DNA of 64,000 nt from an uncultured Pelagibacteraceae bacterium. Lineage in GTDB: Bacteria; Pseudomonadota; Alphaproteobacteria; Pelagibacterales; Pelagibacteraceae. The DNA is taken from contig CACFEM010000001.1 of the NCBI GenBank assembly GCA_902565325.1, positions 4,393 to 68,392 on the forward strand, written 5' to 3'. Made by a program: the position numbers and the translations under genes. Numbering within the stretch: position 1 is the first letter of the stretch; every line of letters starts with the position of its first letter. The notes beneath the pieces are model-generated. The model saw only the letters and a list, made by a program, of their open reading frames with translations. It searched no databases and was not told the origin of the DNA. Shown here piece by piece: positions 1 to 8,913 of this stretch.

Positions 1-625
1 AAAAAATGAAGCTCTTACTGTAACAAAGATAGCTCAAATAACTGGAGATCATAAAAGTAGAATTTCAAGAATTTCAAAATCACTTGAAAACTTTGGCTAT
101 ATTAGAAAAATAAAAAGCGGAGAATTTAAAATAGGACACTCTATACCTAGATTGTATGAAATTTATGAAAGTAGCTTTAATTTAAAAAATTCAATAAAAG
201 CAGAATTAGATTTCATCTCATCAAAAACAAAAGAAACAGCAAGTTTTTTTGTTAGACAAAATGATGTACGGGTTTGTATTCAATCTAGTGCTCCTAGTAA
301 ATCGATTAGACTCTTAGAGCAAATAGGAGGTAAAAAACCATTGAATAAAGGATCAAGTGGTCATGTTTTATCAGCCTATAATAATTTAGAAATTAATGAC
401 AAAGATAAAGTTTTAAAAAATGGTTACGCTATGACTTTTGGTGAAAGAGATCCTGAAATGGCATCTGTATCAGTTCCAATCTTTAGAAAAAAAAATCAAA
501 TTCTGGGTGCATTGACTATTGCAGGACATATTTCTAACTTTAACAAAAAAAACTGTATCAGTTTCTTGAATGTACTTAGGTCTTCTAGAGTAAAAATTGA
601 AAAGAATTTAATTAAAACCCAATAA
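1..625 (+). CDS. IclR-family transcriptional regulator (5' end outside window)
   Basis: The reading frame is open from the left edge, so the gene starts outside the window and the TTG at 152 is not its start. Residues encoded before 152 form a winged helix-turn-helix (TVTKIAQITGDHKSRISRIS) followed by a wing (LENFGYIRK). The rest matches the IclR effector-binding domain, with a conserved late stretch near SVSVPIFRKKNQILGALTI. IclR proteins usually control nearby catabolic or transport genes. The stop overlaps the next ATG (TAATG), so it is translationally coupled to the membrane protein at 625, a plausible target. Ligand unknown. Confidence 0.85.
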   Translation, partial: KNEALTVTKIAQITGDHKSRISRISKSLENFGYIRKIKSGEFKIGHSIPRLYEIYESSFNLKNSIKAELDFISSKTKETASFFVRQNDVRVCIQSSAPSKSIRLLEQIGGKKPLNKGSSGHVLSAYNNLEINDKDKVLKNGYAMTFGERDPEMASVSVPIFRKKNQILGALTIAGHISNFNKKNCISFLNVLRSSRVKIEKNLIKTQ

Positions 626-1677
626 TGTTAAAACAAATCAGTCAAATTTTCACAATAAAATTTATATCTGTTTTAATAATTTCTTTTCCTAGTGCAATCA
701 TTGCTCAATATTTTAATATTCCACTAGCTTGGTTTTTAGGACCTATGATTGTTACTTCAATTGCTGCTTTATCAGGTCTTAAAATTATTATGCCAAAAAT
801 TGTATTAAGTTTTATCTTGATAATTTTGGGTTTGCATATTGGAAATTACATAGACCAAAATCTATTTAATCAAATTCTTGATTGGATTTGGACTTCATTA
901 ATTATGTTAATCTACATAATAATTTGTATTTTAGTTGTTGCTAAATATCTCCAAAAATTTGCAAGTTATGGAGAAAAAGCTTCCATTTTTTCGGCAGCTC
1001 CTGGTGCACTGGGTCCTTTAATGATTTTAGCTGAAAATGAAAAAACGGATTTATCTCAAGTTGCAACCTCTCACTTAATTAGATTAATCATCATAATAAC
1101 TGTCATCCCATTTATTATAGTTAATAATACTGACAACAATGTTTTGTTAAATAATAACTTTAATTATTTAGCTCAAAATCATTTAAATTTAATTTTACTT
1201 ATTGTTGCATCTTTATTTTTTATTTTTGTTTTTGATAAAATTAGAATTCCTGCTGCTTTACTATCTGGAACATTATTTGCGAGTGGTTTATTACAAATTA
1301 CAGACTTAGCCTCATATAAATTGCCAGATGAAACGGTAAATTTTTGTCTGCTAATTCTTGGCTCTTCAGTTGGTTGTAGGTTTGCCGAAAAAACTGTTAA
1401 AGAGATAGCTAATAATTCTCTTCATAGTATTGTAGCTACCACTATTTTGGTAGTATTAGGTTTGTTTGCAGCCTATGTTGCAACATTCTTTGTTGAGACA
1501 AATATCTTAACTTTAATATTATCCTTTAGTCCTGGTGGAATTTATGAGGTAGCAGTTATAGCAATTGCATTTGATTTAGACCCAGACTTTGTTGCTTTTC
1601 ACCATATAATAAGATTACTTTTCATACTTTTCACAGTTCCTATATTTTTAAGAGTATTAGAAAAAATTAAGAAATAA
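625..1677 (+). CDS. AbrB-family membrane protein
   Basis: A 350-residue hydrophobic protein with about nine or ten membrane segments. It has two related halves, each with a Gly/Pro-rich loop: SAAPGALGPLMILAENEKTD near residues 122-141 and SFSPGGIYEVAVIAIAFDLD near 300. This duplicated pattern is typical of the AbrB family (PF05145), sometimes labelled putative ammonia monooxygenase. No oxygenase function is supported, and a transport or membrane regulatory role is more likely. The start overlaps the stop of the IclR gene. Its 3' end overlaps the convergent GT9 gene by 11 bp. Substrate unknown. Confidence 0.75.
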   Translation: MLKQISQIFTIKFISVLIISFPSAIIAQYFNIPLAWFLGPMIVTSIAALSGLKIIMPKIVLSFILIILGLHIGNYIDQNLFNQILDWIWTSLIMLIYIIICILVVAKYLQKFASYGEKASIFSAAPGALGPLMILAENEKTDLSQVATSHLIRLIIIITVIPFIIVNNTDNNVLLNNNFNYLAQNHLNLILLIVASLFFIFVFDKIRIPAALLSGTLFASGLLQITDLASYKLPDETVNFCLLILGSSVGCRFAEKTVKEIANNSLHSIVATTILVVLGLFAAYVATFFVETNILTLILSFSPGGIYEVAVIAIAFDLDPDFVAFHHIIRLLFILFTVPIFLRVLEKIKK

Positions 1678-2608
1678 TTTCAGAAAGTCTTTCAAAAACT
1701 TTTTTTGCAGAGAGTTTAGATAATTCAGGAGCTTGTATTGCTTTAAAATTTTCTCTTTCAATACTTACTTTAAAAGGAGTTGTATGAGGTCCAAATAAAG
1801 CAATTCCTTTTGACCCTAAATGCGCTGCCATATGCGCTGGTCCAGTATCATTTGCAATAACAAATGAACTATCTTTAATTAATGTTGCTAACTGAGAAAT
1901 ATCTAAAGCTTTACCATTATCTAAAACACAAAGTGCATTAATATTTGATGCTTGTTTAATTTCACTCGGTCCAGGTGCAATTACTACTTTAAATTTGTTA
2001 TCTAACTTTTCATTAATCATAGTAATTAGATCGTTATAGTAAGGCCATTTCTTTAAATTTAAATGAGGCGAACAAAAAGGAAAAAGAAGAATATATTTAT
2101 CTAATTGATGGTGATTTTTTATTTGAGATATGTCTGTTGTGCTCCATGAAAAATCAGGTTTCAAAGTATGATTTGTATTGATGCCTGAAGTTTTTAATTG
2201 ATAATCAAATCTAGACAAAACAGAGTCTTTATCAAAATCTTGTTTTGTAGTTCCTTCGGGTAAAGTAGTTTCTGTAGAAGACCAAGTATCTTTTGTTGCT
2301 TTTGGAAATAAAATTTTTTTATAAAAAGCTGTTCTACTTGAGTTTTGAAGATCATAAACTTTAGTAAAATTATATTTTTTTATACTTTTCATTAATGAAT
2401 ATAAATAAATTAGGTTTAGTCTTGATAACCGCTTATCTAAAATAACATTAGATAAGTGTGGATTTTTTTTAAATAAATCAAAATATGGTTTAGTTGTTAG
2501 CAAATAAATTTCATCTCCTTTATGATTCTCAGAAATATCTTGAATTGCACCACAAGCTTGAGCTATATCACCCAAAGATCCATGTTTAATGATTAAAATA
2601 TTAGACAT
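1667..2608 (-). CDS. Glycosyltransferase family 9 (heptosyltransferase-like)
   Basis: A 313-residue protein with the GT9 layout. The N-terminal Rossmann half begins with IIKHGSLGDIAQACGA, and the C-terminal half carries the nucleotide-sugar motif ANDTGPAHMAAHLG and ALFGPHTTP. Family members transfer heptose or related sugars from ADP/NDP donors to lipopolysaccharide core on the cytoplasmic face. It is divergent, with a 32-bp gap, from a DUF6165 gene, a small-protein partner plausibly acting in the same surface-glycan context. Donor and acceptor cannot be read from sequence. Confidence 0.85.
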   Translation of the reverse strand: MSNILIIKHGSLGDIAQACGAIQDISENHKGDEIYLLTTKPYFDLFKKNPHLSNVILDKRLSRLNLIYLYSLMKSIKKYNFTKVYDLQNSSRTAFYKKILFPKATKDTWSSTETTLPEGTTKQDFDKDSVLSRFDYQLKTSGINTNHTLKPDFSWSTTDISQIKNHHQLDKYILLFPFCSPHLNLKKWPYYNDLITMINEKLDNKFKVVIAPGPSEIKQASNINALCVLDNGKALDISQLATLIKDSSFVIANDTGPAHMAAHLGSKGIALFGPHTTPFKVSIERENFKAIQAPELSKLSAKKVFERLSEIIS

Positions 2609-2640
2609 ATTTTTAACAATTTAACATAGTATAAAATTTA

Positions 2641-3030
2641 ATGAATAAAATTATAGTAGAAGTATCAGTAGGCGAGCTTTTAGACAAAATTTCAATCTTA
2701 GAAATTAAAAAAGAAAAAATTAAAGATCCTGAGAAACTAAAATTTATATCGAATGAACATTCGATTCTTAAAGATCAGTTAGAAAAAAATGTTAAATCTG
2801 ATGATAAACTAAATAAATTATTCCAAGATTTAAAAGAAATTAATGCCAAGTTGTGGGTTATAGAGGATGACAAAAGAGATTGTGAAAAAAATAAAGACTT
2901 TGGTGAAAAATTTATAAAATTATCAAGAGATGTTCATTTTTTAAATGATGATCGAGCAAAAATTAAATTGAAAATAAATAATCACACTGGTTCAAGTATC
3001 AAAGAAATTAAAGAATATACTAGCTACTAA
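2641..3030 (+). CDS. DUF6165 family protein
   Basis: A 129-residue, highly charged, mostly helical protein beginning with VSVGELLDKISILEIKKEKI, which I recognise as DUF6165. It has no signal peptide or membrane segment and no catalytic motif is apparent. The heptad-rich middle (about residues 35-105) suggests a coiled coil. It is transcribed divergently from the GT9 gene, so an accessory role in surface polysaccharide assembly is a guess from context only. Its 3' end overlaps the convergent PhyH gene by 11 bp. Confidence 0.7.
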   Translation: MNKIIVEVSVGELLDKISILEIKKEKIKDPEKLKFISNEHSILKDQLEKNVKSDDKLNKLFQDLKEINAKLWVIEDDKRDCEKNKDFGEKFIKLSRDVHFLNDDRAKIKLKINNHTGSSIKEIKEYTSY

Positions 3031-3808
3031 AAACTTTAGGAAACCAATCCACTCTCATCAAATCTCCCGTTTTTAAATTAATACCATCAAATGGAGGTGA
3101 AGTTGGTCCTCCTCTATCAATATATTTTACATCATCTCCTATAAATCGCATAGAAAATGCTCTTCTTGATTTAGAAGTATCATTTCCTGTTGAACCATGT
3201 ACAATTTTAAAATTAAATAAAACAGCATCCCCTAAACTTAGGTCTGGAATTAAAATATTTTTTTCAAATTCTTTTGATGGAGGTAAATCCATAAAAGAAC
3301 TATCATCATCATACCAAGATTGGTTATTTGACCATTTTGTGGGTTTAATTAACTTTGACCATTTGTGAGAACCTAAAATTAATTTAAGATTATTTTTCTT
3401 ATCAACTTCATCTAATGGAATCCAAAAACTTCCAGTATCGTTACCATCAACACAATAATAAGGCATATCTTGATGCCAAGGTGTTTCTTTGTGAGTACCT
3501 GGATCCTTTATAAAAATATGTTCATGAAAAATTTGAGTAGATTTAGAATTAGTTGCTTCTGCAACTATTTGAGCTCCAGGTGAATTATATAAACAGTCCT
3601 TAAATTCTTTTATCCTCTCCCAATTACAATAATCCTCAAAAAATCTTCCATTATCATAAGTTACATTTTCTCTTCTGTGCTTACTTGGATTATCTAAAAC
3701 TTTTTGAAATCCTTTTCTAAGTGGCTCAATCCAATCTTTAAATACATCTTTAATTATTATTACACCATCGTTTTGATAATCATTGATTTGTTTCTCTGAT
3801 AAAAACAT
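3020..3808 (-). CDS. Phytanoyl-CoA dioxygenase (PhyH) family Fe(II)/2OG oxygenase
   Basis: A 262-residue cytoplasmic protein with the double-stranded beta-helix iron site of the PhyH family: H112-x-D114 in the stretch TPWHQDMPYY, distal H204 in IVHGSTGN, and a basic pair at 215-216 (SRRAFSMRF) that would bind 2-oxoglutarate. Enzymes of this family hydroxylate small molecules or lipids using O2 and 2-oxoglutarate. It lies 2 bp upstream of the amino acid permease genes on the same strand, so it may be the first gene of that transcript or have its own promoter. Substrate unknown. Confidence 0.8.
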   Translation of the reverse strand: MFLSEKQINDYQNDGVIIIKDVFKDWIEPLRKGFQKVLDNPSKHRRENVTYDNGRFFEDYCNWERIKEFKDCLYNSPGAQIVAEATNSKSTQIFHEHIFIKDPGTHKETPWHQDMPYYCVDGNDTGSFWIPLDEVDKKNNLKLILGSHKWSKLIKPTKWSNNQSWYDDDSSFMDLPPSKEFEKNILIPDLSLGDAVLFNFKIVHGSTGNDTSKSRRAFSMRFIGDDVKYIDRGGPTSPPFDGINLKTGDLMRVDWFPKVFSS

Positions 3809-3810
3809 TT

Positions 3811-4488
3811 TTATTGTTGAAAGCTGTACTTTTTCTCTAAATATTTAATCACATTATGAATGATAAAAGTCATGAACAAATAAATTCCACCAGCAACAAT
3901 AAATACCTCTATTGGTTTAAAAGTTGTAGAAATTATATATTTTGCAACACCTGTTAAATCCATCAAAGTTACTGTGCTTGCTAACGAAGTGCCTTTCATC
4001 ATCAATATGATTTCATTTCCATATGCTGGGAGTGATTGTCGAATAGCAATTGGAATTTGAATTTTATAAAAAATTATTTTGTTTGATATTCCTAAGCTTT
4101 TTCCAGCTTCTATAATGCCTGGTTTTATTGTTTGAAATGCTGATCTTAAAATTTCAGAGGTATATGCACCGGTATTTAAAGTAAAAGCTATTATTGCGCA
4201 CCAATAAGGTTCTTTTAAAATAACCCACAGAAAGGTTGTTCTTAAATATTCAATTTGGCCCAATCCAAAATAAATAATGAAAATTTGAACTAATAAAGGT
4301 GTTCCTCTAAATATATATGAATACCCATAAGCAAATTTATTAATAACTTTATTTTTGTTTAATCTTAAAATTGCAAAGAAAAGACCTAGGAATAATCCAA
4401 AAAATAATGATGCAGATAATAATTTTAAAGTAACTACTGTTGCTCCTAAGAGTTTGGGGAAACTGGTGATCATTAAATCAAAATCCAT
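3811..4488 (-). CDS. Polar amino acid ABC transporter permease (HisM/ArtM type)
   Basis: A 225-residue inner-membrane protein with about five membrane spans and the permease EAA loop (EAGKSLGISNKIIFYKIQIP) that docks the ATPase. It is the second of two permease genes; its ATG overlaps the stop of the upstream permease, indicating translational coupling. With the partner permease and the binding protein at 5225-6076 it forms a histidine/arginine/ornithine-type uptake system. No ATPase gene is adjacent, so one must be supplied from elsewhere. Confidence 0.88.
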   Translation of the reverse strand: MDFDLMITSFPKLLGATVVTLKLLSASLFFGLFLGLFFAILRLNKNKVINKFAYGYSYIFRGTPLLVQIFIIYFGLGQIEYLRTTFLWVILKEPYWCAIIAFTLNTGAYTSEILRSAFQTIKPGIIEAGKSLGISNKIIFYKIQIPIAIRQSLPAYGNEIILMMKGTSLASTVTLMDLTGVAKYIISTTFKPIEVFIVAGGIYLFMTFIIHNVIKYLEKKYSFQQ

Positions 4489-5180
4489 TAATATCCCCTG
4501 CTATACCTAACTTCTAACTTATTAATTAATTTCATGCTCACATACGTAAGCAACAGATATAAAACTGCTGCAAAGGAGTAGAAGAATAATGGATCTCTAG
4601 TAGATCCAGCTGCAATATAAGATTGTCTCATTATTTCAACCAATCCTGTAACTGAAATAAGAGAAGTATCTTTTAATGTTATTTGCCAAACATTACTTAA
4701 ATTTGGAATAGCTAACCTTAGCATTTGAGGTAAAATTATTTTGTAGAACTGCCCAAACTTATTTATTCCAAGAACTTTTGCAGCTTCAAATTGACCTTTA
4801 TCTATAGATTGAATTGCTCCTCTAAATACTTCTGTAGAATAAGCACCAGAAATAATACCAATTGCCATTGAACCAGTAATGAATGCATTAATTTCTATAT
4901 ATTCATAATAACCAAAGATTGAAGCTACATACATGATGGCTCCACTTCCTCCAAAGAAGAAAAGGTAAATTACTAATAGTTCGGGTACTCCACGGATTAC
5001 TGTTGTATAAAAATTACCAACTAGATTTAAAGTTTTATATTTTGAAAGTTTTAAAGGAGTGAAAATTAATGCAAAAAAGAAACCAACTAACATTGCTGTA
5101 ATTGATACAGCGATTGTCATTAGGGTTGCGTAGAATAATTCGTCACCCCAACCTGTTTTACCAAATGCTAGAAGTTCCAT
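4488..5180 (-). CDS. Polar amino acid ABC transporter permease (HisQ/ArtQ type)
   Basis: A 230-residue inner-membrane protein with about five hydrophobic spans and the loop FEAAKVLGINKFGQFYKIIL typical of amino acid ABC permeases. The motif VIRGVPELLVIYLFFF (about residues 60-75) is characteristic of the HisQ/ArtQ group. It follows the binding-protein gene after a 44-bp gap occupied by a perfect stem-loop (5186-5212), and overlaps the next permease gene by one base. Likely role: heterodimeric channel with the protein at 3811-4488. Confidence 0.88.
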   Translation of the reverse strand: MELLAFGKTGWGDELFYATLMTIAVSITAMLVGFFFALIFTPLKLSKYKTLNLVGNFYTTVIRGVPELLVIYLFFFGGSGAIMYVASIFGYYEYIEINAFITGSMAIGIISGAYSTEVFRGAIQSIDKGQFEAAKVLGINKFGQFYKIILPQMLRLAIPNLSNVWQITLKDTSLISVTGLVEIMRQSYIAAGSTRDPLFFYSFAAVLYLLLTYVSMKLINKLEVRYSRGY

Positions 5181-5185
5181 ATAGA

Positions 5186-5212
5186 TAGGCGACTATATAT
5201 TATAGTCGCCTA
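5186..5212 (-). promoter_or_regulatory. Intercistronic stem-loop between binding-protein and permease genes
   Basis: A perfect 12-bp inverted repeat (5186-5197 with 5201-5212) closes a 3-base loop. It sits between the stop of the periplasmic binding protein and the start of the first permease on the minus strand. No U-tract follows, so it is more likely a 3'-end stabiliser or partial attenuator than a full terminator. Such an element would let binding protein be made in excess over the membrane subunits. Confidence 0.7.
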
Positions 5213-5224
5213 ATCTGAAAATGA

Positions 5225-6076
5225 TTACATAGATGCGTCGAAACCAAAGTGTTTAATAGCAAGTTTGCTAATAATACCTTTTTTTCGAGCTACATTAATT
5301 GCTCTGTTGAAATCTTTAAGTAATTTTGCATCTCTTTTTCCGATTGCATCATCACCACCTTGTCTAATTCCAACACCAACACCATTACCAAATGCGCCAC
5401 CTGAAAATGTTGGTCCAACTAACACAACGGGTTTACCTGATTTATCAGCATAGTCTGTAAATGCAACTGCTGCAGCTAACGCAACATCACATCTTCCAGA
5501 AGTTAGATCTAAGTTAACTTCGTCTTGAGTTTTATAAGTTCTAACATTTACACTTCCTACATCCCCTGACTCTAAAAAGTTTTGGTGAATTGTTCCTGTT
5601 TGAGTACAAACAGTTTTACCAGCAAGTGCCCCTGTTAAAGTTTTAAGGGCTTTTTTAACATCTGAGCCACCTAAAGAAAGATTAATACCTTCTGGTGTAT
5701 CAATTCCCTCTAAACTTGAACCTTTCATTACTGCAAGGGACGCAACTTCATCAGCATATCCTTGAGAAAACGTAATAGTTTTTTGTCTTTCTGCAGTAAT
5801 TGACATGCCTGCCATTATCGCATCAAACTTTCTCATTAATAATGCAGGGATCATTCCATCCCAATCTTGTTCAACTATCGTACATTCATGTTTCATAATT
5901 GCACAAAGCTCTTTAGCTAACTCAACCTCAAAACCAATAAGATTACCAGATGCATCTTTTGAATTCCATGGTGGGTAAGCACCCTCAGTTCCAATTTTTA
6001 TTTTATCAGCATAAACGTTACCGATTAATAATAAAGAAGCTAGAACTGTTAAAATAGTTTTTTTGAATATATTCAT
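5225..6076 (-). CDS. Periplasmic polar amino acid binding protein
   Basis: A 283-residue family 3 solute-binding protein. An N-terminal signal peptide (NIFKKTILTVLASLLLIGNVYA) is followed by KIKIGTEGAYPPWNSKD and GFEVELAKELC, the classic start of lysine/arginine/ornithine/histidine binding proteins. DGMIPALLMRKFDAIMAGMS and SITAERQKTITFSQGY are the usual ligand-lobe motifs. It is the first gene of the transporter and has a purine-rich ribosome site (ggagaa) before ATG. The neighbouring polyamine genes make a basic amino acid a reasonable ligand guess, but specificity is not proved. Confidence 0.9.
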   Translation of the reverse strand: MNIFKKTILTVLASLLLIGNVYADKIKIGTEGAYPPWNSKDASGNLIGFEVELAKELCAIMKHECTIVEQDWDGMIPALLMRKFDAIMAGMSITAERQKTITFSQGYADEVASLAVMKGSSLEGIDTPEGINLSLGGSDVKKALKTLTGALAGKTVCTQTGTIHQNFLESGDVGSVNVRTYKTQDEVNLDLTSGRCDVALAAAVAFTDYADKSGKPVVLVGPTFSGGAFGNGVGVGIRQGGDDAIGKRDAKLLKDFNRAINVARKKGIISKLAIKHFGFDASM

Positions 6077-6135
6077 TATTTTCTCCTTTAATTGAGAATA
6101 ATTATTTCACAGTTTTAAATAAGAAAAAAGAAAAA

Positions 6136-7176
6136 TTAATGATTTATAGATGAGGAAAAATTCCAAGAACAATCAAAACTAGGTATATAAACTCTTGATA
6201 ATTTTGCGTTTCCAAAATTTTGATTGAATACATTTAACCAATTTTCAACCTGATGTGGTTTTTTATCCTGACTTCCAACTTGTGCGGTAATAACTCCCTT
6301 TGGTTTTAATATTCTGACTAACGACTCCATATTTTTAGCTGCTAGGTCTATACAAAATTGATCATCATTTAGATCAACAAAAATATGATCATAAGTATCA
6401 TCTCTTACTGATTTAATGCTCTCAAAAGCATCTCCCCAAACACATTTAACAGAGTTTTTTTCAGTTGCTTTTTTTCCAATATCTCCAAGATGTTTATTAC
6501 AAACATCAACTACTTCAGGATCTAGCTCATACCAATCGATAAAATTAAATTTTTTAGAAATACACTCTCTAGCAACTCCACCATCACCACCACCAATTAT
6601 TGCGGCTCTTTCATTATCTTGATTTAAATCTAAACCAGAGCCAACAAATGTTGAGCTGTATAAATGTTCGTCAGTTGAAGCAACTTGTATCTCGCCATCT
6701 ATAAATAAAGATTTACCAAATTGTTCCAAATCTAAAATTTCAATATGTTGACCTACTTTAGATTTAAAATCCTCTAAAACATCATTCACTACATAAGATT
6801 TTTGTAATCCTGGTGAACTATAAATATCATGATAAAGAGATTTTGTATCTCTATTAAATTCTTTTTTAATTATTCTTTTATGTTCAAATTCTTTTTTTAT
6901 AATTTCAATTGCAACTGAAGGACTTATTTTGCCACAAGTAAAGAAATCAAAGCTAATTATTCCTTTTTCTGGAAATGTATGAAAACTGATGTGACTCTCT
7001 GCTAACAATGCAAGAATGGTAAAACCCTGAGGTTCAAATTTATATTTTGATATATTTAAGATTGTTACTTTTGCAGCTTTTGCAATATCATTAATTACTT
7101 TTTCAAATACAGAGGGATCATAATCTTTAGTTGTTCCAACAATGTCTAGAGTGATATGCTCCCCAACTTTAGTCAT
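6136..7176 (-). CDS. Fused S-adenosylmethionine decarboxylase / spermidine synthase (SpeD-SpeE)
   Basis: A 346-residue two-domain enzyme. Residues 1 to about 115 are a class 1b AdoMet decarboxylase: the self-cleavage Glu60-Ser61 (LLAESHISFHTFPE) would form the pyruvoyl cofactor, and His66 and Cys81 keep the family spacing. Residues about 125-346 are an aminopropyltransferase with IIGGGDGGVAREC for decarboxylated AdoMet and the catalytic D-x-x-D in VDLNDDQF, where the usual following Pro is replaced. One polypeptide would decarboxylate AdoMet and transfer the aminopropyl group to putrescine or another diamine, releasing methylthioadenosine. Genes for methylthioadenosine salvage follow upstream on the same strand. 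Similar fusions are known in other bacteria. Confidence 0.9.
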   Translation of the reverse strand: MTKVGEHITLDIVGTTKDYDPSVFEKVINDIAKAAKVTILNISKYKFEPQGFTILALLAESHISFHTFPEKGIISFDFFTCGKISPSVAIEIIKKEFEHKRIIKKEFNRDTKSLYHDIYSSPGLQKSYVVNDVLEDFKSKVGQHIEILDLEQFGKSLFIDGEIQVASTDEHLYSSTFVGSGLDLNQDNERAAIIGGGDGGVARECISKKFNFIDWYELDPEVVDVCNKHLGDIGKKATEKNSVKCVWGDAFESIKSVRDDTYDHIFVDLNDDQFCIDLAAKNMESLVRILKPKGVITAQVGSQDKKPHQVENWLNVFNQNFGNAKLSRVYIPSFDCSWNFSSSINH

Positions 7177-7180
7177 ATAA

Positions 7181-7846
7181 CTAACTGCTTTTATAATTTT
7201 TAACTTTTTCTAAGATTTTTTTCATTTCGGCTAATGAAAGATTCTTAGGCTCACCCATCTTTAAAGCAATAATATATTGATGGCAAATATTTTCTACCTC
7301 TTGAGCAAGCTCGAAAGCTTTTGATAAATTTTCTCCAAATGCAACTTGGCCATGATTTGCCATAAGACATGCCTTTCTATCTTTTAAGGCTTTAATCATA
7401 TTTGCCGAAAGTTCATGGGTACCAAAAGTTGCATATTCAGAGCATCTAATATCTTCACCACCTGCAAGAGCAATCATGTAATGAAATGATGGAATAGATT
7501 TTCCGTGAGTAGATACTGCTGTAGCATGAGGTGAATGAGCGTGGACTATTGCTTTTGCCTCCCACTTGTTTTTATAAATATCTTGGTGAAAACGCCATTC
7601 TGATGATGGATTTTTTCCAGAATTAAACCAGGATAAAAAATCTTTTTCTTCAGTTAAAGATAAAAAAACAATATCTTCTGGATTTAAAGATTCATACTTT
7701 TTTCCAGATGGAGTTATAAAAAAACCTTCAATACCATCTTCAATTCCCCTCACAGAAATGTTTCCTGATCTTAAAGGAGATAAATTAGTTGTATTCAGTT
7801 TAATTGAATACTCAATTACCTCTTCTCTTTCTTTCACATTTTTCAT
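7181..7846 (-). CDS. Class II aldolase, probable 5-methylthioribulose-1-phosphate aldolase
   Basis: A 221-residue class II aldolase/adducin-family protein. It has a glutamate in NPSSEWRFHQDIY, a zinc pair in IVHAHSPHATAVS and a third histidine in LMANHGQVA. It sits between mtnA (4-bp overlap) and the SpeD-SpeE fusion gene, so the substrate is very probably the MtnA product. As aldolase it would give dihydroxyacetone phosphate and 2-methylthioacetaldehyde (the DHAP shunt). The alternative is the MtnB dehydratase of the aerobic methionine salvage route, but no mtnC or mtnD is present in the window. I prefer the aldolase. Confidence 0.75.
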   Translation of the reverse strand: MKNVKEREEVIEYSIKLNTTNLSPLRSGNISVRGIEDGIEGFFITPSGKKYESLNPEDIVFLSLTEEKDFLSWFNSGKNPSSEWRFHQDIYKNKWEAKAIVHAHSPHATAVSTHGKSIPSFHYMIALAGGEDIRCSEYATFGTHELSANMIKALKDRKACLMANHGQVAFGENLSKAFELAQEVENICHQYIIALKMGEPKNLSLAEMKKILEKVKNYKSS

Positions 7847-8913
7847 TTAAATAATTTGCTTAATCCATCGAAAGAAGCTTCGGAAATCCCTCTTTCAGTA
7901 ATTAATCCAGTCACATATTTTGCGGGTGTTACATCAAAAGCTAAATTCATAGCTTTACTTTCAGTTGGATATATCAAAATTTTCTTAATTTTATTATTTT
8001 CATCTATACCTTCAACGTGAGATAATTCATCTGAATTTCTTTCTTCAATAGGAATATCTTTTGAGTCTTTAATATCCCAATCAATTGTTGAGCTTGGAAG
8101 AGCCACATAAAAAGGAACATTATTATCATGAGCAGCTAATGCTTTAAGATAGGTTCCAATTTTATTGCAAACGTCTCCGTTAGATAAAGTTCTATCAGTA
8201 CCCACAATACACATATCTACTTCGCCTCTCTGCATTAAAATGCCCCCTGTATTATCAGCAATAATTGTATTGGGAATTTCCTCCTCGTTTAATTCGTATG
8301 AAGTTAAGTTTGCACCTTGGTTTCTTGGTCTTGTTTCGTCTACCCATACATGCACTGGTATACCTTTTTTATGGGCATGGTAAATTGGTGATGTAGCTGT
8401 ACCCCAATTAATTGTTGCCAACCAACCTGCATTACAATGTGTTAATATATTTACTGTATCTTTCTTTTTATTATAAATTTCTTCAATTATTTTTAATCCA
8501 TTAATACCAATATTTTCACAAAACTTTTCATCTTCATCACATATTTCTTTTGCCTCATTTAAAGCTATACTTAATATTTGTTTACTGTTAATTCCTGATA
8601 ATTTTTTTATCATTCGATCTACAGCCCATTTTAAATTAATAGCAGTAGGTCTTGATTGAATTAATTCTTTTGCACTTTTTTTAATAAATTCTGGATCATT
8701 ATTTTCTTGAACTGCCAAAGCTAGACCATAAGCAGCTGTTCCACCAATTAGAGGTGCACCTCTTACCTCCATTACTTTAATTGCATTAATTGCATCTTTT
8801 ACTGTCTTTAATTCTTTGATTATAAATTGGTGAGGAAGTTTTGTTTGATCAATAATCTTAACAAAATTATTTTCAAACCAGATAGTTCGATAATTTTTTC
8901 CCTTTATTCTCAT
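7843..8913 (-). CDS. mtnA: S-methyl-5-thioribose-1-phosphate isomerase
   Basis: A 356-residue protein with the MtnA signatures MEVRGAPLIGGTAAYG, LTHCNAGWLATINWGTA (catalytic Cys), VDETRPRNQGANLTSYEL and GTDRTLSNGDVCNKIGTY (catalytic Asp). It isomerises methylthioribose-1-phosphate, the product of MtnP, to methylthioribulose-1-phosphate. It overlaps the upstream mtnP gene and the downstream aldolase gene by 4 bp each, so the three are translationally coupled. The related eIF2B-alpha-like family is excluded by these motifs and the length. Confidence 0.93.
   Translation of the reverse strand: MRIKGKNYRTIWFENNFVKIIDQTKLPHQFIIKELKTVKDAINAIKVMEVRGAPLIGGTAAYGLALAVQENNDPEFIKKSAKELIQSRPTAINLKWAVDRMIKKLSGINSKQILSIALNEAKEICDEDEKFCENIGINGLKIIEEIYNKKKDTVNILTHCNAGWLATINWGTATSPIYHAHKKGIPVHVWVDETRPRNQGANLTSYELNEEEIPNTIIADNTGGILMQRGEVDMCIVGTDRTLSNGDVCNKIGTYLKALAAHDNNVPFYVALPSSTIDWDIKDSKDIPIEERNSDELSHVEGIDENNKIKKILIYPTESKAMNLAFDVTPAKYVTGLITERGISEASFDGLSKLFK

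Noticed and set aside
152..625. TTG at 152 as the start of the first gene
   Set aside because: The frame is open to base 1 and encodes a clear helix-turn-helix upstream, so the gene begins outside the window.
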